A DNA stretch of 64,000 bases from Nocardia alba NBRC 108234 (lineage in GTDB: Bacteria > Actinomycetota > Actinomycetes > Mycobacteriales > Mycobacteriaceae), in contig NZ_BDAX01000012.1 of assembly GCF_001612665.1 (NCBI RefSeq), positions 1-64,000 on the forward strand, in the 5' to 3' direction. The notes beneath the pieces are model-generated. The model had not been told where the DNA came from and ran no database searches. It saw nothing but the letters and a program-made list of their open reading frames with translations. Position numbers and translations under genes: made by a program. Below, piece after piece: positions 17,858 to 26,665 of the stretch. The stretch's first letter is position 1. The number at the start of each line of letters is the position of its first letter.

Positions 17858-17998
17858 ATGAGCGCCACGGTTATCCACGTCCCAAGCGTCATCGACCGGC
17901 TGCGGCTCGCGTTCGCCGGCACCTACGGCGGATTACGCGCTGCGCAACACCTGTGCCCGGTCGTCGCCGACCGCCTCGCCCAGCCGTACGGGAAGTGA
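17858..17998 (+). CDS. 46-aa leader-type small protein coupled to exporter
   Basis: A short frame with an ATG at 17858 preceded by GAAGAGGA and ending in TGA at 17996-17998. It encodes MSATVIHVPSVIDRLRL, then AFAGTYGGLRAAQHL, ending in RLAQPYGK. The stop overlaps the GTG start of the MFS gene (GTGA), and a MerR-type promoter lies about 50 bp upstream, so it is the first gene of a two-gene transcript. No family is recognised. It could be a small regulatory or accessory peptide, or only a device for translational coupling. Confidence 0.6.
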   Translation: MSATVIHVPSVIDRLRLAFAGTYGGLRAAQHLCPVVADRLAQPYGK

Positions 17999-19476
17999 CC
18001 GCCGTGATCACCACCGTCGAACCGGCCACCAGTCGCACGCCGATGCGGATCGCCCTGGTCCTGGTGGTCGGCATGATCATGGCGACGCTCGATCAGACCA
18101 TCGTGAATGTCGCCATCAACAAGCTGTCGATCGAATTCGACGCGAACCTGAGCACGATCCAGTGGGTCGCCACCGGCTACTCGCTGGCCCTCGGCGCTGT
18201 GGTGCCGACCTCGGCGTGGCTGGTCGGACGATTCGGCGCCAAGCGGCTGTACCTGACGGCGATCAGCTTGTTCGTGGTGGGCTCGGTGCTGGTCGGACTG
18301 TCGTGGAACATCGAGTCGCTGATCGCGTTTCGCCTGATTCAGGGCGCCAGCGGGGGGCTGTTGATGCCGGTGGCCATGACGATCCTGCTGCGCGCGGCCG
18401 GGCCCGAACGCCTCGGCCAGTTGATGAGCACGCTCGGCTTGGCCATTCTGGTCGGCCCGCTGCTGGGCCCGGTGATCGGCGGGTACCTGATCGACGAGGT
18501 GTCGTGGCGGTGGATGTTCTTCATCAATGTGCCGCTGGGCGCGCTGGTGCTGCTGCTGGCGGTGCGGGTGGTACCCGACGACGCACCGGAGCCGCCGCGC
18601 GCACTCGATGTCCGTGGACTGCTGCTGATGTCGCCTGGGCTGGCGCTGGTCATCTACGGCGTCACCGCCGCCGGCGAGAGCGCTGGATTCGCCACGCCCG
18701 CGGTGCTGGCGCCGCTGCTGGTGGGGATCGGCCTGATCGCCGCGTTCGTGCGCCGTTCACTGACCACCTCGGTGCCGCTGCTGGATCTGCGGGTGCTCGG
18801 CAACCGGACCACCGGCACCTCCGCCGTGCTGCTGGCGGTGTTCGCGAGCGGCTATTTCGGGTCGATGTTGCTGCTGCCGTTGTACTTCCAGGTGGCGCGC
18901 GGCGAGTCAGCGCTGGTGGCAGGCGCTTTGGGCATTCCGTTCGCCCTGGCATCGGGCGCGACGATGCAGGTGGCGGGCAGACTGATCGATCGGATTCCGC
19001 CCGGCAGGTACCTTCCCGTCTCGATCACGGTGGCGCTCACCGGGTTCACGCTGTTCGCGTTCCAGCTCGACGCGGATGCCCCGTACTGGGCGCTGTGCCT
19101 GACGATGGTGCTGATGGGCGCGGGCGGCGGCGGAACCTTGATGCCGGTGATGACCACGGCGACCCGGCCGCTGAGCCACGAGCAGCAGCCCGCCGGTTCG
19201 ACGGTGCTGAACATGATCAGCACCACATCGATGGCGATCGGCACCGCGGTGACCTCGGTGACCCTGGGCGCGCTGCTCCCGGTGGCGGGCGGGCTCCAGG
19301 CACTGCACGCCATGACGACCGATCAACGGGCCGAACTCGCCCCGGCCCTGGCCGACGCGTTCCAGCACACCTACCTGATCGCACCCGTCATGATCGCGCT
19401 GGCACTCGTCCCCGCACTCCTGTTGCCGCGTTCCCGGAACGCCGGAGCGCTCGGGCGGGACCCTTCGGGCCCCTGA
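17995..19476 (+). CDS. DHA2-family MFS multidrug exporter
   Basis: A 493-aa transporter with about 14 predicted helices, as in the DHA2 (EmrB/QacA) family. Motif D1 (LDQTIVNVAINKL) is in TM1, motif A is GRFGAKRLYL, the TM4-5 region is RLIQGASGGLLMPVAM, and antiporter motif C is LAILVGPLLGPVIGGYLID. It should export lipophilic or redox-active compounds using the proton gradient. The GTG start overlaps the 46-codon gene. The upstream operator suggests induction through a MerR/SoxR-like sensor, which is not encoded in the window. The last residues run into a remnant of a dispersed element. Confidence 0.88.
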   Translation: MTAVITTVEPATSRTPMRIALVLVVGMIMATLDQTIVNVAINKLSIEFDANLSTIQWVATGYSLALGAVVPTSAWLVGRFGAKRLYLTAISLFVVGSVLVGLSWNIESLIAFRLIQGASGGLLMPVAMTILLRAAGPERLGQLMSTLGLAILVGPLLGPVIGGYLIDEVSWRWMFFINVPLGALVLLLAVRVVPDDAPEPPRALDVRGLLLMSPGLALVIYGVTAAGESAGFATPAVLAPLLVGIGLIAAFVRRSLTTSVPLLDLRVLGNRTTGTSAVLLAVFASGYFGSMLLLPLYFQVARGESALVAGALGIPFALASGATMQVAGRLIDRIPPGRYLPVSITVALTGFTLFAFQLDADAPYWALCLTMVLMGAGGGGTLMPVMTTATRPLSHEQQPAGSTVLNMISTTSMAIGTAVTSVTLGALLPVAGGLQALHAMTTDQRAELAPALADAFQHTYLIAPVMIALALVPALLLPRSRNAGALGRDPSGP

Positions 19477-19507
19477 AGGGACTTACAAAAAGGCGCTCAC
19501 GTGCTCG
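19443..19507 (-). repeat. dispersed structured element, deleted copy D
   Basis: Read on the minus strand, this starts CGAGCAC, continues TGAGCGCCTTTTTGTAAGTC and ends with a 3' arm CAGGGGCCCGAAGGG and CCCGAGCGCT. Both flanks align closely with copy B at 48,494-48,632 (the 3' part matches at about 28 of 32 positions), but the 46-nt apical segment and the 5' stem are absent. It spans the last codons of the MFS gene and the sequence after its stop. Confidence 0.65.
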
Positions 19508-19532
19508 AGGTTGTCCCGGTGCCAGGAACGGT

Positions 19533-19566
19533 CGTGCCGTGGTGGTCGAATCGCCACCACGGCACG
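19533..19566. terminator. terminator hairpin after lprQ
   Basis: A 13-bp stem (CGTGCCGTGGTGG) with an 8-nt loop lies 13 nt past the stop of the minus-strand L,D-transpeptidase gene. Confidence 0.7.
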
Positions 19567-19578
19567 GTCGCGCGGTTG

Positions 19579-20826
19579 TTACTGGGTGGGCAGGGCGGAC
19601 ATGGACGTCCAGGTGGGCCAGTCCAGGGCCCAGTCGTAGACGTCGCCGTCGGACTGGGACAGCGCGATCGAGGTGCCGGTCACCTCCACCGGGTCGCCGT
19701 AGAGGGCGGTCGGGAAGTAGGCCTGGGCATCGTTGGGTGAGAGGTTGATGCAGCCGTTGGTGACGTTCGAGGAACCCTGCGCCGACAGCGATTCGGGATT
19801 GGCGTGGATGAATTCGCCGTTGTTGGAGATGCGGACGGCCCAGCGTTCGCGCACGTTGGTGTAGTACGGCGGGTTCGACATCATGAAGTCCTCGTACTTC
19901 TCGGTGACGATGTGCACGCCCGAGCGGGTCACGTTGCGTGCCTCGTTGCCCTCGCCGTAGGACACCGCGAAGTCGAAGACGGTGGCGCCGTCGCGCACGA
20001 CCTGCATGCGGTGGCTCGGTGCGTTCGCGACGACGATCTGACTGCGGCCGATGGTGAAATCGGAGGTGACATCGGAGTCGCCGTAGGAGCCGCCGCCGAG
20101 GTCGACGCCGTAGAGCTTCGCGGCGACGTGCACGGTGGTGCCGGGGGTCCAGTAGTTCTTCGGACGCCAGTGCACCCGTGAGCCGTCGTCGTCGGGCAGC
20201 CAGGCCCATGACCCTTCGGTGCCCTGGTCGGTGGTGACAGTGAGCGCCTTCTCCACCGCCGCCTTGTTCGTGACCGGCCCCGCGAACTTCAGGATGATCG
20301 GCGCCGCGATCCCGACCTGCTGGCCGTCGCCGATATTGATCGTGGCCGGGATGGTCGCCTGGGGCTTGATCGTGGTGAAGGTGGCGTTGATCGGGATCGG
20401 CTTCGCGTCGGCGCCGACCGCCGTGCCCGCCCAGGTATAGGTCGCGCCGTAGCCGAGCGGTTCGGCAACCTTGTATGTCGTGCGGTCGGGGCTGAGCTGA
20501 CCGATGATCTGCTTGCCGCTCGCGTTGGTGAGGGCGATCTGGTCGATCGTGCCGCGCGCGACCGTCACCGACACGGGTGCGACCGGATCGACATCGGTGG
20601 CTCCCGGGGTCGGCGCGATGGTGACCTGCGCGACCGGCGCCGCCGCCTGGGCTTTGTCGCCCGGACGGTCTTTCGCGCACCCGGTGAGCACGACCAGCAC
20701 CGCCAGCAAGATCACCGCAACCACGGATCGACCGCGAGAAACGCCCGCTACACGCCCGCGCGCCGACGGACTACGCCGCACGGTTACCCGCGCGCGCAAC
20801 AGTTCGGTTACCGAATGTTTGCTCAC
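19579..20826 (-). CDS. lprQ: L,D-transpeptidase lipoprotein (LprQ/LdtMt5-like)
   Basis: A 415-aa cell-wall enzyme that forms 3-3 peptidoglycan cross-links. A hydrophobic segment ends in the lipobox LTGC (Cys50). Two Ig-like domains follow, including DVDPVAPVSVTVARGTI and a WRPKNYWTPGTTVHV segment. The C-terminal YkuD domain has HANPES and SSNVTNGCINLS, giving the catalytic His and the Cys of the S-x-GC-x-N signature. Its position beside murB and the SDR gene matches Rv0483. The GTG start yields a 30-residue basic N-terminus; a shorter GTG near residue 29 (VSRGRSVVAV) would also give a lipoprotein signal. Confidence 0.9.
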   Translation of the reverse strand: MSKHSVTELLRARVTVRRSPSARGRVAGVSRGRSVVAVILLAVLVVLTGCAKDRPGDKAQAAAPVAQVTIAPTPGATDVDPVAPVSVTVARGTIDQIALTNASGKQIIGQLSPDRTTYKVAEPLGYGATYTWAGTAVGADAKPIPINATFTTIKPQATIPATINIGDGQQVGIAAPIILKFAGPVTNKAAVEKALTVTTDQGTEGSWAWLPDDDGSRVHWRPKNYWTPGTTVHVAAKLYGVDLGGGSYGDSDVTSDFTIGRSQIVVANAPSHRMQVVRDGATVFDFAVSYGEGNEARNVTRSGVHIVTEKYEDFMMSNPPYYTNVRERWAVRISNNGEFIHANPESLSAQGSSNVTNGCINLSPNDAQAYFPTALYGDPVEVTGTSIALSQSDGDVYDWALDWPTWTSMSALPTQ

Positions 20827-20886
20827 GCATCGAATGTACGCCGAGCCACCGACCTGTACCCCGTGAGCGCGGTCTCACCCAGACCA

Positions 20887-21375
20887 CTACTGCCGGTTGA
20901 GCCATTCCTCGGTGAAGGTGGCCTCGTTGCCGAGGAGTTCGATCAGGCGCTCGGAGATGGCCGCCTCGATCTTCCCGCCGAACAGCGGGATCTTCACCTC
21001 GATGGTGCCGTTGACGGCGGTGGTGGAACCGGTGCCGCCGTCGGGCGCCATGGTCACCGTGCCGCGGACCACCGCGGGGGCGCCGTCGACGTGGGCTTCG
21101 AAGATGCCGCCGGTGCCGGTGTAGGTCTCGGTGCGCGGTATGACCAGGTCACCGGGGCGCACGGCGGTGATGGCGGGCGGAAGCTGGTCGGCGGGGATGG
21201 ACTGCACCAGCTGGATTCGGATCTGGTCGCCCTCCACGGCGAAGGCGTCGAGCCGAGCTCCCGGACCGCCGACCTCGGCGATGCGGGCCTTCCAGTACTG
21301 CTCGTCGGAGTACGCGGCGCGCACCGCGTCGACGGAATGCGTATAGCCGGCAGTGAACGCCAGAGGTGTAGCCAT
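20887..21375 (-). CDS. DUF2505 family protein
   Basis: A 162-aa protein of the DUF2505 family, a START/Bet-v-1-like fold by resemblance. Characteristic parts are [21 protein letters not shown] near the N-terminus and a C-terminal helix [21 protein letters not shown]. Function is unknown; lipid or small-molecule binding is plausible from the fold. The ATG at 21375 lies on CATG, so its start codon overlaps that of divergent murB. A second member lies at 22575 on the other side of murB. Confidence 0.8.
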   Translation of the reverse strand: MATPLAFTAGYTHSVDAVRAAYSDEQYWKARIAEVGGPGARLDAFAVEGDQIRIQLVQSIPADQLPPAITAVRPGDLVIPRTETYTGTGGIFEAHVDGAPAVVRGTVTMAPDGGTGSTTAVNGTIEVKIPLFGGKIEAAISERLIELLGNEATFTEEWLNRQ

Positions 21376-22510
21376 GCTCGACACGGTACCGTCTGCGGAC
21401 GTGCGTACAACACGGGTGGTGTCCTCCGATCAGCTGCGTGACCTGCTTGCCGATACCGGCGCGACGGTCCGCGATTCGGTGCGTTTGTCCGAATTGACGA
21501 CGTTGCGGGTCGGCGGGCCCGCACTGGTCGCCGAATGCGCGAGCACCGAGGCCCTGGTGGCCACGGTGCGGGGCCTGGACGCGGCCGGTATCGCGGTGCT
21601 GCTGGTGGCGGGCGGGTCGAACCTGCTCATCGGCGACGCGGGCTTCGACGGCGTGGTGGTACGGGTCGCCACGACCGGCGTCGAACTGGGAACCGACGGC
21701 GTGGTGGCCGAGGCGGGCGCGAACTGGGACTCCGTTGTCGCCGCGACCGTAGCGGCCGGGTTGGGCGGGCTGGAGTGCCTGTCGGGCATTCCGGGATCGG
21801 CCGGTGCGACACCGGTGCAGAACGTCGGCGCGTACGGCGTCGAGGTGGCCTCGCTGTTGCGCCGGGTGCGCCTGCTCGGCCGGGAGACCGGGGACGTGCG
21901 CTGGGCCGAACCCGCCGAACTCGGCTTCGGGTACCGCACCAGCGTGCTCAAGCACAGCGACGACGCGGTGGTCCTCGCGGTGGACTTCGCCCTCGATCCG
22001 AGCGGGATGAGCGCGCCGTTGCGCTACGGCGAACTGGCGAAGGCGTTCGACGCGGGCGAGGGCGAGACCCGACCCGTCGAGCAGGTGCGCGCGCAGGTGC
22101 TTCGCCTGCGGGCGGGCAAGGGCATGGTCCTCGACCCGGCCGATCACGACACCTGGAGCGCCGGTTCGTTCTTCACCAACCCGGTCGTCACCGAGGAGCA
22201 GTTACCCCGGGTACTGGCCGCGATCGCCGCGCACGTCGGCGACGACGTGCGGGTACCCACCTATCCCGCGCCCGACGGCACCAAACTCTCGGCGGGCTGG
22301 CTCATCGAACGCGCCGGTTTCGCGAAGGGCTTCCCCGGTGAGACCGCCGCCGCGCGCCTGTCGACCAAGCACACACTGGCCCTGACCAACCGCGGCACCG
22401 CGACCGCGACCGACCTCGTCGCGCTGGCCCGCACCGTCCGCGCCGGCGTCGAAGAACGGTTCGGTGTGACGCTGGAACCGGAACCCGTGACGGTCGGCAT
22501 CGATTTATAG
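21374..22510 (+). CDS. murB: UDP-N-acetylenolpyruvoylglucosamine reductase MurB
   Basis: A 378-aa FAD enzyme that reduces UDP-GlcNAc-enolpyruvate to UDP-MurNAc in peptidoglycan synthesis. FAD-binding motifs are [45 protein letters not shown] and FGYRTSVLK. The catalytic Ser is in [11 protein letters not shown], and the C-terminal Glu region contains [10 protein letters not shown]. It is type I by the GYRTS tyrosine loop. The ATG at 21374 overlaps the divergent DUF2505 start; a GTG at 21401 is an equally good alternative and neither has a clear ribosome-binding site, so leaderless translation is possible. Confidence 0.95.
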   Translation: MLDTVPSADVRTTRVVSSDQLRDLLADTGATVRDSVRLSELTTLRVGGPALVAECASTEALVATVRGLDAAGIAVLLVAGGSNLLIGDAGFDGVVVRVATTGVELGTDGVVAEAGANWDSVVAATVAAGLGGLECLSGIPGSAGATPVQNVGAYGVEVASLLRRVRLLGRETGDVRWAEPAELGFGYRTSVLKHSDDAVVLAVDFALDPSGMSAPLRYGELAKAFDAGEGETRPVEQVRAQVLRLRAGKGMVLDPADHDTWSAGSFFTNPVVTEEQLPRVLAAIAAHVGDDVRVPTYPAPDGTKLSAGWLIERAGFAKGFPGETAAARLSTKHTLALTNRGTATATDLVALARTVRAGVEERFGVTLEPEPVTVGIDL

Positions 22511-22574
22511 GAACGAGCACAGACAACCCACCTCGTCCCTGCGCGCGCGCTCCAACCACGTAACGTGTGCTGCC

Positions 22575-23102
22575 ATGGCACGCAGACTGGACTACTCGGC
22601 TCGCTACCCCCTGCACACCACCGAAGAGTTGTACGCAGCACTCCGGAGCAGGGACTACTGGGAAGCCCGCGTCGCCGAAATGCGCAAGTACGCCCCCAAC
22701 AACGAAGTGGTGAGCCTCGACGTCACCGACGACGGCATCGACGTGGTCCTGCACCACACCCTGCCCCGCGAGATGCTGCCCGAGATCGCCCAGACCGTCA
22801 TGCGCAAGGACATGGTGATCACCCGCAAGGAGAGCTGGGGCCCGTTCGACCACGACGAGACCGAGGGCAGGTTCTCCGCCTCGATTCCGGCCGGCCCCGG
22901 AAGCCTGACCGGCGACATTCGCCTGTTTCCCACCGAAACCGGCGCCACCATGCGCTTCTCCCCCACCGCCAAGGTGTTCATCCCCATGGTCGGCCCGCGC
23001 CTCGAGCAGTTGATGCTGGTGAATCTCGTCGACCTGTTCCGCGCCGAGCAGGAGGAAACCCTGCGCTACCTGGGCAACCGGACCGCCGACAAGCCGGTCT
23101 GA
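22575..23102 (+). CDS. DUF2505 family protein (Rv0481c-like)
   Basis: A 175-aa paralogue of the gene at 20887. It shares the opening pattern YSARYPLHTTEELYAALRSR followed by DYWEARVAEM, and the closing amphipathic helix of the family. The middle differs: MRKDMVITRKESWGPF, then GSLTGDIRLFPTETG. It follows murB on the same strand by 64 bp. The ATG at 22575 is the only plausible start, although the leader lacks a strong ribosome-binding site. Function is unknown. Confidence 0.8.
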   Translation: MARRLDYSARYPLHTTEELYAALRSRDYWEARVAEMRKYAPNNEVVSLDVTDDGIDVVLHHTLPREMLPEIAQTVMRKDMVITRKESWGPFDHDETEGRFSASIPAGPGSLTGDIRLFPTETGATMRFSPTAKVFIPMVGPRLEQLMLVNLVDLFRAEQEETLRYLGNRTADKPV

Positions 23103-23125
23103 GAACCCCGGCGACCTCCACGCCC

Positions 23126-23944
23126 GTGGCCCCCAGCCGCAAGGCCCCGCCGCCCGTCGGCACCATCACCCGTGGCACCACCGGCGTCAACCGCCTGCGC
23201 CGCAGCGATCGCTGGCTCGTCCACGACGAACTCGTCAGCACGACCCTGCGCGAATCCACCACCCCCTTGGTGGTCGATCTCGGCTACGGCGCCGCACCGT
23301 GGACCACCTTCGAACTGGCGGCCCGCCTGCGCACCGTCCGCCCCGACCTCGAGGTGGTCGGTCTGGAGATCGACCCGGCCCGCGTCGTCGAACCCCGCGA
23401 CGGTGTCCGCTTCGCCCGTGGCGGCTTCGAATTGGCGGGCCTGCGCCCGACCCTGGTCCGCGCGTTCAATGTCCTGCGCCAATACCCCGAGGACGCCGTC
23501 CCCGACGCGTGGTCGCGCATCCAGTCCAACCTTGCCCCCGACGGCCTGCTCGTCGACGGCACCTGCGACGAACTCGGCCGCCGCTGCGCCTGGGTCCTGC
23601 TCGACCGCCACCGCCCCCTCTCCCTGACGCTGGCCTGGGATCCGTTCACGGTGGACCGCCCCTCCGACATCGCCGAGCGGCTGCCGAAGGCGTTGATCCA
23701 CCGCAATATTCCCGGCGAACGGGTCCACTCGCTGCTCACCGCCGCCGACCAGGCGTGGGAACGCTCGGCGGCCATGGCGCCGTACGGCCCCCGCGTTCGG
23801 TGGCGCGAGGCCGCGCGGATGGTGCGCGCCAACGGTTTTCCGCTGCGGATCTACCGCAGGCGAATGCGCGACTGTGTGCTGTCGGTGCCGTGGGAGGTCG
23901 TCGCCCCGTCAGACCCGGCTCAACGCTCGCCGCACCCGCGCTGA
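23126..23944 (+). CDS. SAM-dependent methyltransferase-like protein
   Basis: A 272-aa protein with a class I methyltransferase-like Rossmann core. LVVDLGYGAAPWTTFELAAR is motif I with an adenosine-binding loop, VVGLEIDPARV carries the acidic residue after strand 2, and DGLLVDGTCDELGRR is a later strand. An N-terminal Arg-rich region (TRGTTGVNRLRRSDRW) precedes it. The substrate is unknown. It starts 24 nt after the DUF2505 gene and is probably co-transcribed with it. Its last 36 bp overlap the convergent AbiEi-like gene. The GTG start has no clear ribosome-binding site and could be off by some codons. Confidence 0.7.
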   Translation: MAPSRKAPPPVGTITRGTTGVNRLRRSDRWLVHDELVSTTLRESTTPLVVDLGYGAAPWTTFELAARLRTVRPDLEVVGLEIDPARVVEPRDGVRFARGGFELAGLRPTLVRAFNVLRQYPEDAVPDAWSRIQSNLAPDGLLVDGTCDELGRRCAWVLLDRHRPLSLTLAWDPFTVDRPSDIAERLPKALIHRNIPGERVHSLLTAADQAWERSAAMAPYGPRVRWREAARMVRANGFPLRIYRRRMRDCVLSVPWEVVAPSDPAQRSPHPR

Positions 23945-24517
23945 CGCCCGCGGCGCCAATTGCTGCCCACCCCATCGGATCTCGTCGGTATCGCACCGGT
24001 GAATCGCCACCGCGTCGGCCACCACCTCGTCCAACGCCGACTGCGAGATCTCGGTCTCGGCCAGATCCAGGACGGTACGCACCGGCGTCGTCACCAGAAA
24101 CGGCCCGGCCGACTCGACGTCGGCCGCACAGAGCTTGCGCCGGATCAGCACCAACCGCGGGGTCACGGGCGGGCGACCCGCCGATACCGACAGGTGCAGA
24201 AACCGTGGCTGTAACCTGCCGATCCCGTGCAGTTCCGCCGCACTCTGAAACGACACCGCTGCCGCGCCGTCGAACCACGCCGCCCACATCGCGTACTCGT
24301 CGAGCGGCCCCTCCCGCCACTGGCCCAGCCGCATCATCCCGACCCCGGCCCTGGTGACCGAACCGTCCCCCAGAGCCGCTCTGACCTGCGATTCGCAGCC
24401 GGTGCGCAACACCTGACGCGTGGTGAAGAAGCCCGCGTGCCGCCCGGCGAGCCGCCGCAGCACCCGCCACCGATGATCCGCTGTCCCCGCCACCCGGCGC
24501 GCGCCCTCGCCAGTCAT
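23909..24517 (-). CDS. AbiEi-like antitoxin-domain protein, orphan
   Basis: A 202-aa protein whose N-terminal 60 residues look like the winged-helix AbiEi antitoxin domain: GRHAGFFTTRQVLRTGCESQ, then RAALGDGSVTRAGVGMMRLG. A middle domain follows with AAVSFQSAAELHGIGRLQP and FLHLSVSAGRPP, and a C-terminal part with FLVTTPVRTVLDLAE. Many actinobacterial proteins of this type exist without the AbiEii nucleotidyltransferase toxin, and no such toxin gene is adjacent. The ATG at 24517 is used because the conserved domain begins right after it; a longer frame has no match. It converges on the methyltransferase gene with a 36-bp overlap. Confidence 0.65.
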   Translation of the reverse strand: MTGEGARRVAGTADHRWRVLRRLAGRHAGFFTTRQVLRTGCESQVRAALGDGSVTRAGVGMMRLGQWREGPLDEYAMWAAWFDGAAAVSFQSAAELHGIGRLQPRFLHLSVSAGRPPVTPRLVLIRRKLCAADVESAGPFLVTTPVRTVLDLAETEISQSALDEVVADAVAIHRCDTDEIRWGGQQLAPRASARVRRALSRV

Positions 24518-24623
24518 GAGACCCAGATTACGCCCGGTTGCGTGCGCCAGGTCACATTTTACTGTGAAGGCTTTCACTACGTCCTCAGAGCAGACACAGA
24601 AAGATCGGGAAGAATCTGTTGCC

Positions 24624-25358
24624 ATGACCACACAAAAGCCCTCTCGCCCCAGGATCGGTCGGCGCTCACTGGTGATCGCGTTGGCCGTGGTCGTCGCGCT
24701 GCTCGTGGCGGCCATCGGCGCAACCGAAGCCTATGCCAGGAACAAGATCTCGAGCTGCATCAGCGGCGCGTTCGAGCAGCAGATGGGCTCGAGCATCGAC
24801 GTGGGTTTCGGCCCACGCCCGGTCCTGCTGTCGTATGTGGACGGCAAGGTCGGCACGCTCACTGTCGACAGTGAGGACAACAAGTTCGGCCCCGCTGTCG
24901 GGATGGTGGTGCACGCGAAATTCAACGACATCGAACTCGTCGACCGCGGCCGAGGCGGCGGCACCATCGAGAGCTCGACCGCCGACGTGACCTGGAACAA
25001 CGAGGGCATCCAGGAGACCCTCGGCTCCATGGTCAGCGGCGTGCACTCCTCGGCGAGCACCGGGGTGCTGACCCTCGACGTACTCGGCGGCCTCGCGCAA
25101 CTCGAGGTGCAGCCGATGATTCGCGACGGCAACATCACGGTGGAGACGAAGTCGGCGCAGATTCTGGGTATCGGCCTGCCCACCGACCTCGTGCAGGACA
25201 TCGTCGATACCTTCACCAAGAGCTTGCAGAGCTATCCGCTCGGCCTGCACGCGCAGGAGGTCAAGGTCACCGATGACGGTGTGACCGTGCACCTTTCCGG
25301 CGGCAAGACCGCACTCGAGAGCGCCCCGGCCGGTCAGCAGTCCGAGTTCAACTGCTGA
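24624..25358 (+). CDS. DUF2993/LmeA-like lipid-binding protein
   Basis: A 244-aa membrane-anchored or exported protein. The N-terminus is basic (MTTQKPSRPRIGRRS), followed by one hydrophobic helix (LVIALAVVVALLVAAIGA). The rest matches DUF2993: KISSCISGAFEQQMGSSIDV, VDGKVGTLTVDSED and a C-terminal VKVTDDGVTVHLSG. LmeA of this family binds phospholipids and affects lipomannan maturation in mycobacteria. The neighbour order (deoC next) matches Rv0479c. The ATG at 24624 follows CGGGAAG. A near-palindrome GTGAAGGCTTTCAC at 24564-24577 lies in its promoter region. Confidence 0.75.
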   Translation: MTTQKPSRPRIGRRSLVIALAVVVALLVAAIGATEAYARNKISSCISGAFEQQMGSSIDVGFGPRPVLLSYVDGKVGTLTVDSEDNKFGPAVGMVVHAKFNDIELVDRGRGGGTIESSTADVTWNNEGIQETLGSMVSGVHSSASTGVLTLDVLGGLAQLEVQPMIRDGNITVETKSAQILGIGLPTDLVQDIVDTFTKSLQSYPLGLHAQEVKVTDDGVTVHLSGGKTALESAPAGQQSEFNC

Positions 25359-25378
25359 TCGGACGGTGGTTTCCCCGG

Positions 25379-26044
25379 CTAGTCGGGAAACCCGTCGAGG
25401 ACCGCGGCCGATTTCGACAACCCGAGCCGGGTCGCGCCGGCCGCGATCATCGCGGCGGCGTCCTCGGCGGTGCGGATTCCGCCACTGGCCTTCACGCCGA
25501 GTCGGCCACCGACGGTCTCGGCCATCAACCGCACCGCGTGCGCACTCGCACCGCCCGCGGGATGAAAACCGGTGGAGGTCTTCACGAAATCGGCGCCGGC
25601 CTGCTCGGCCGCCCGGCACGCGCCCACGATCGCCGCGTCGGTGAGTGCGGCCGATTCGACGATCACCTTGAGTACGGCCCGATCCCGGGTCGCCTCGCGC
25701 ACGGTGATGATGTCGGCGAGCACAGCGTTGAAATCACCGGCCAGCGCGGCGCCGACGTCGATCACCATGTCCACCTCGGCGGCGCCCTGATCCACGGCCA
25801 GCCGCGCCTCCGCGCCCTTCACCAGCGAATGATGTTTGCCGGAAGGGAAACCGGCGACCGTGGCCACCACCAGCCCCGGCGCCCGCACCGGCAGCATCGA
25901 GGGCGAGAGGCAGATCGCGTACACCCCCAGCTTGCGCGCCTCGACGATCAGCGCGTCGACGTCGGCCGGGGACGCTTGCGGGGCGAGCAGGGTGTGGTCG
26001 ATCATGTCGGCCACGGCGGCCCGGGTCAGCGGCGCGGGAGTCAT
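25379..26044 (-). CDS. deoC: deoxyribose-phosphate aldolase
   Basis: A 221-aa class I aldolase that splits deoxyribose-5-phosphate into glyceraldehyde-3-phosphate and acetaldehyde. The TIM barrel shows IDHTLLAP at the N-terminus, D92 in [10 protein letters not shown], the Schiff-base K155 in [10 protein letters not shown], and K185 in [10 protein letters not shown]. All catalytic residues are present and the length is typical. The ATG at 26044 is chosen over an upstream frame extension that is not conserved. It converges with the LmeA-like gene and is divergent from the GNAT gene, matching the Rv0478 neighbourhood. Confidence 0.95.
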   Translation of the reverse strand: MTPAPLTRAAVADMIDHTLLAPQASPADVDALIVEARKLGVYAICLSPSMLPVRAPGLVVATVAGFPSGKHHSLVKGAEARLAVDQGAAEVDMVIDVGAALAGDFNAVLADIITVREATRDRAVLKVIVESAALTDAAIVGACRAAEQAGADFVKTSTGFHPAGGASAHAVRLMAETVGGRLGVKASGGIRTAEDAAAMIAAGATRLGLSKSAAVLDGFPD

Positions 26045-26136
26045 TTTCCGAGCATCGCACACCCACGCCGGAGTCCGGCACATCGGGCACGGCACATCAT
26101 TGCGCTCGCGTACCCGAATCCTGGAGACTTAACCCT

Positions 26137-26664
26137 GTGCTGATCCGTCGCGAAACCTCAGCGGACGCCCCGGCGATCGCCGCGATCCACCGCGCCGCCT
26201 TCGCCCCGCAGTACGCGGGTGATCCGGCCGTCACCGAACCACCCGAATCCGCCCTGGTCGAGACGCTGCGCACCGACGAGTCGTGGATGCCGACCCTGTC
26301 GTTGGTCGCCCTCGAATACGACACCGTCGTGGGCCACATCTGTCTCACCAGAGCCGGTATCGGCCCGTTCCCGGTGCTCGCGCTCGGTCCGCTCGGCATC
26401 GATCCGCAGCGGCAGAAGTCCGGTTTCGGCTCGGCACTGGTCCACGCCGCGCTCGGCGCCGCCGACGCACTCGACGAATCGGTCGTCGGCCTGGTCGGCG
26501 ATCCCGACTACTACTGCCGCTTCGGCTTCGTCCCCGGCGCGCGCCTCGGCATCGTGCCCGACGAGGCAGAGTGGGCGCCGTACTTCCAGGTCCGCCCGCT
26601 CACGGCCTACGATTCCGCCGTCACCGGCGAATTCCGTTATCCCGCACCGTTCTACGACCTGTAG
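26137..26664 (+). CDS. GNAT N-acetyltransferase (YhbS-like)
   Basis: A 175-aa acyl-CoA-dependent acetyltransferase. The N-terminal IRRETSADAPAIAAIHRAAF is the alpha-1 region, VVGHICLTRAGI is the central strand, and LGPLGIDPQRQKSGFGSALVH is motif A with the pyrophosphate-binding Q-x-x-G-x-G/A pattern. GDPDYYCRFGFVPGARLGI is the typical YhbS C-terminal region. The substrate is unknown. The GTG start has GGAG about 12 nt upstream. It is divergent from deoC and convergent with purU, only 1 nt apart from the latter. Confidence 0.85.
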   Translation: MLIRRETSADAPAIAAIHRAAFAPQYAGDPAVTEPPESALVETLRTDESWMPTLSLVALEYDTVVGHICLTRAGIGPFPVLALGPLGIDPQRQKSGFGSALVHAALGAADALDESVVGLVGDPDYYCRFGFVPGARLGIVPDEAEWAPYFQVRPLTAYDSAVTGEFRYPAPFYDL

Positions 26665-26665
26665 G

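Noticed and set aside
19443..19507. Rho-independent terminator for the MFS gene
   Set aside because: The T-run precedes the hairpin on the minus strand and is an A-run on the plus strand; alignment with element copy B explains the sequence better.
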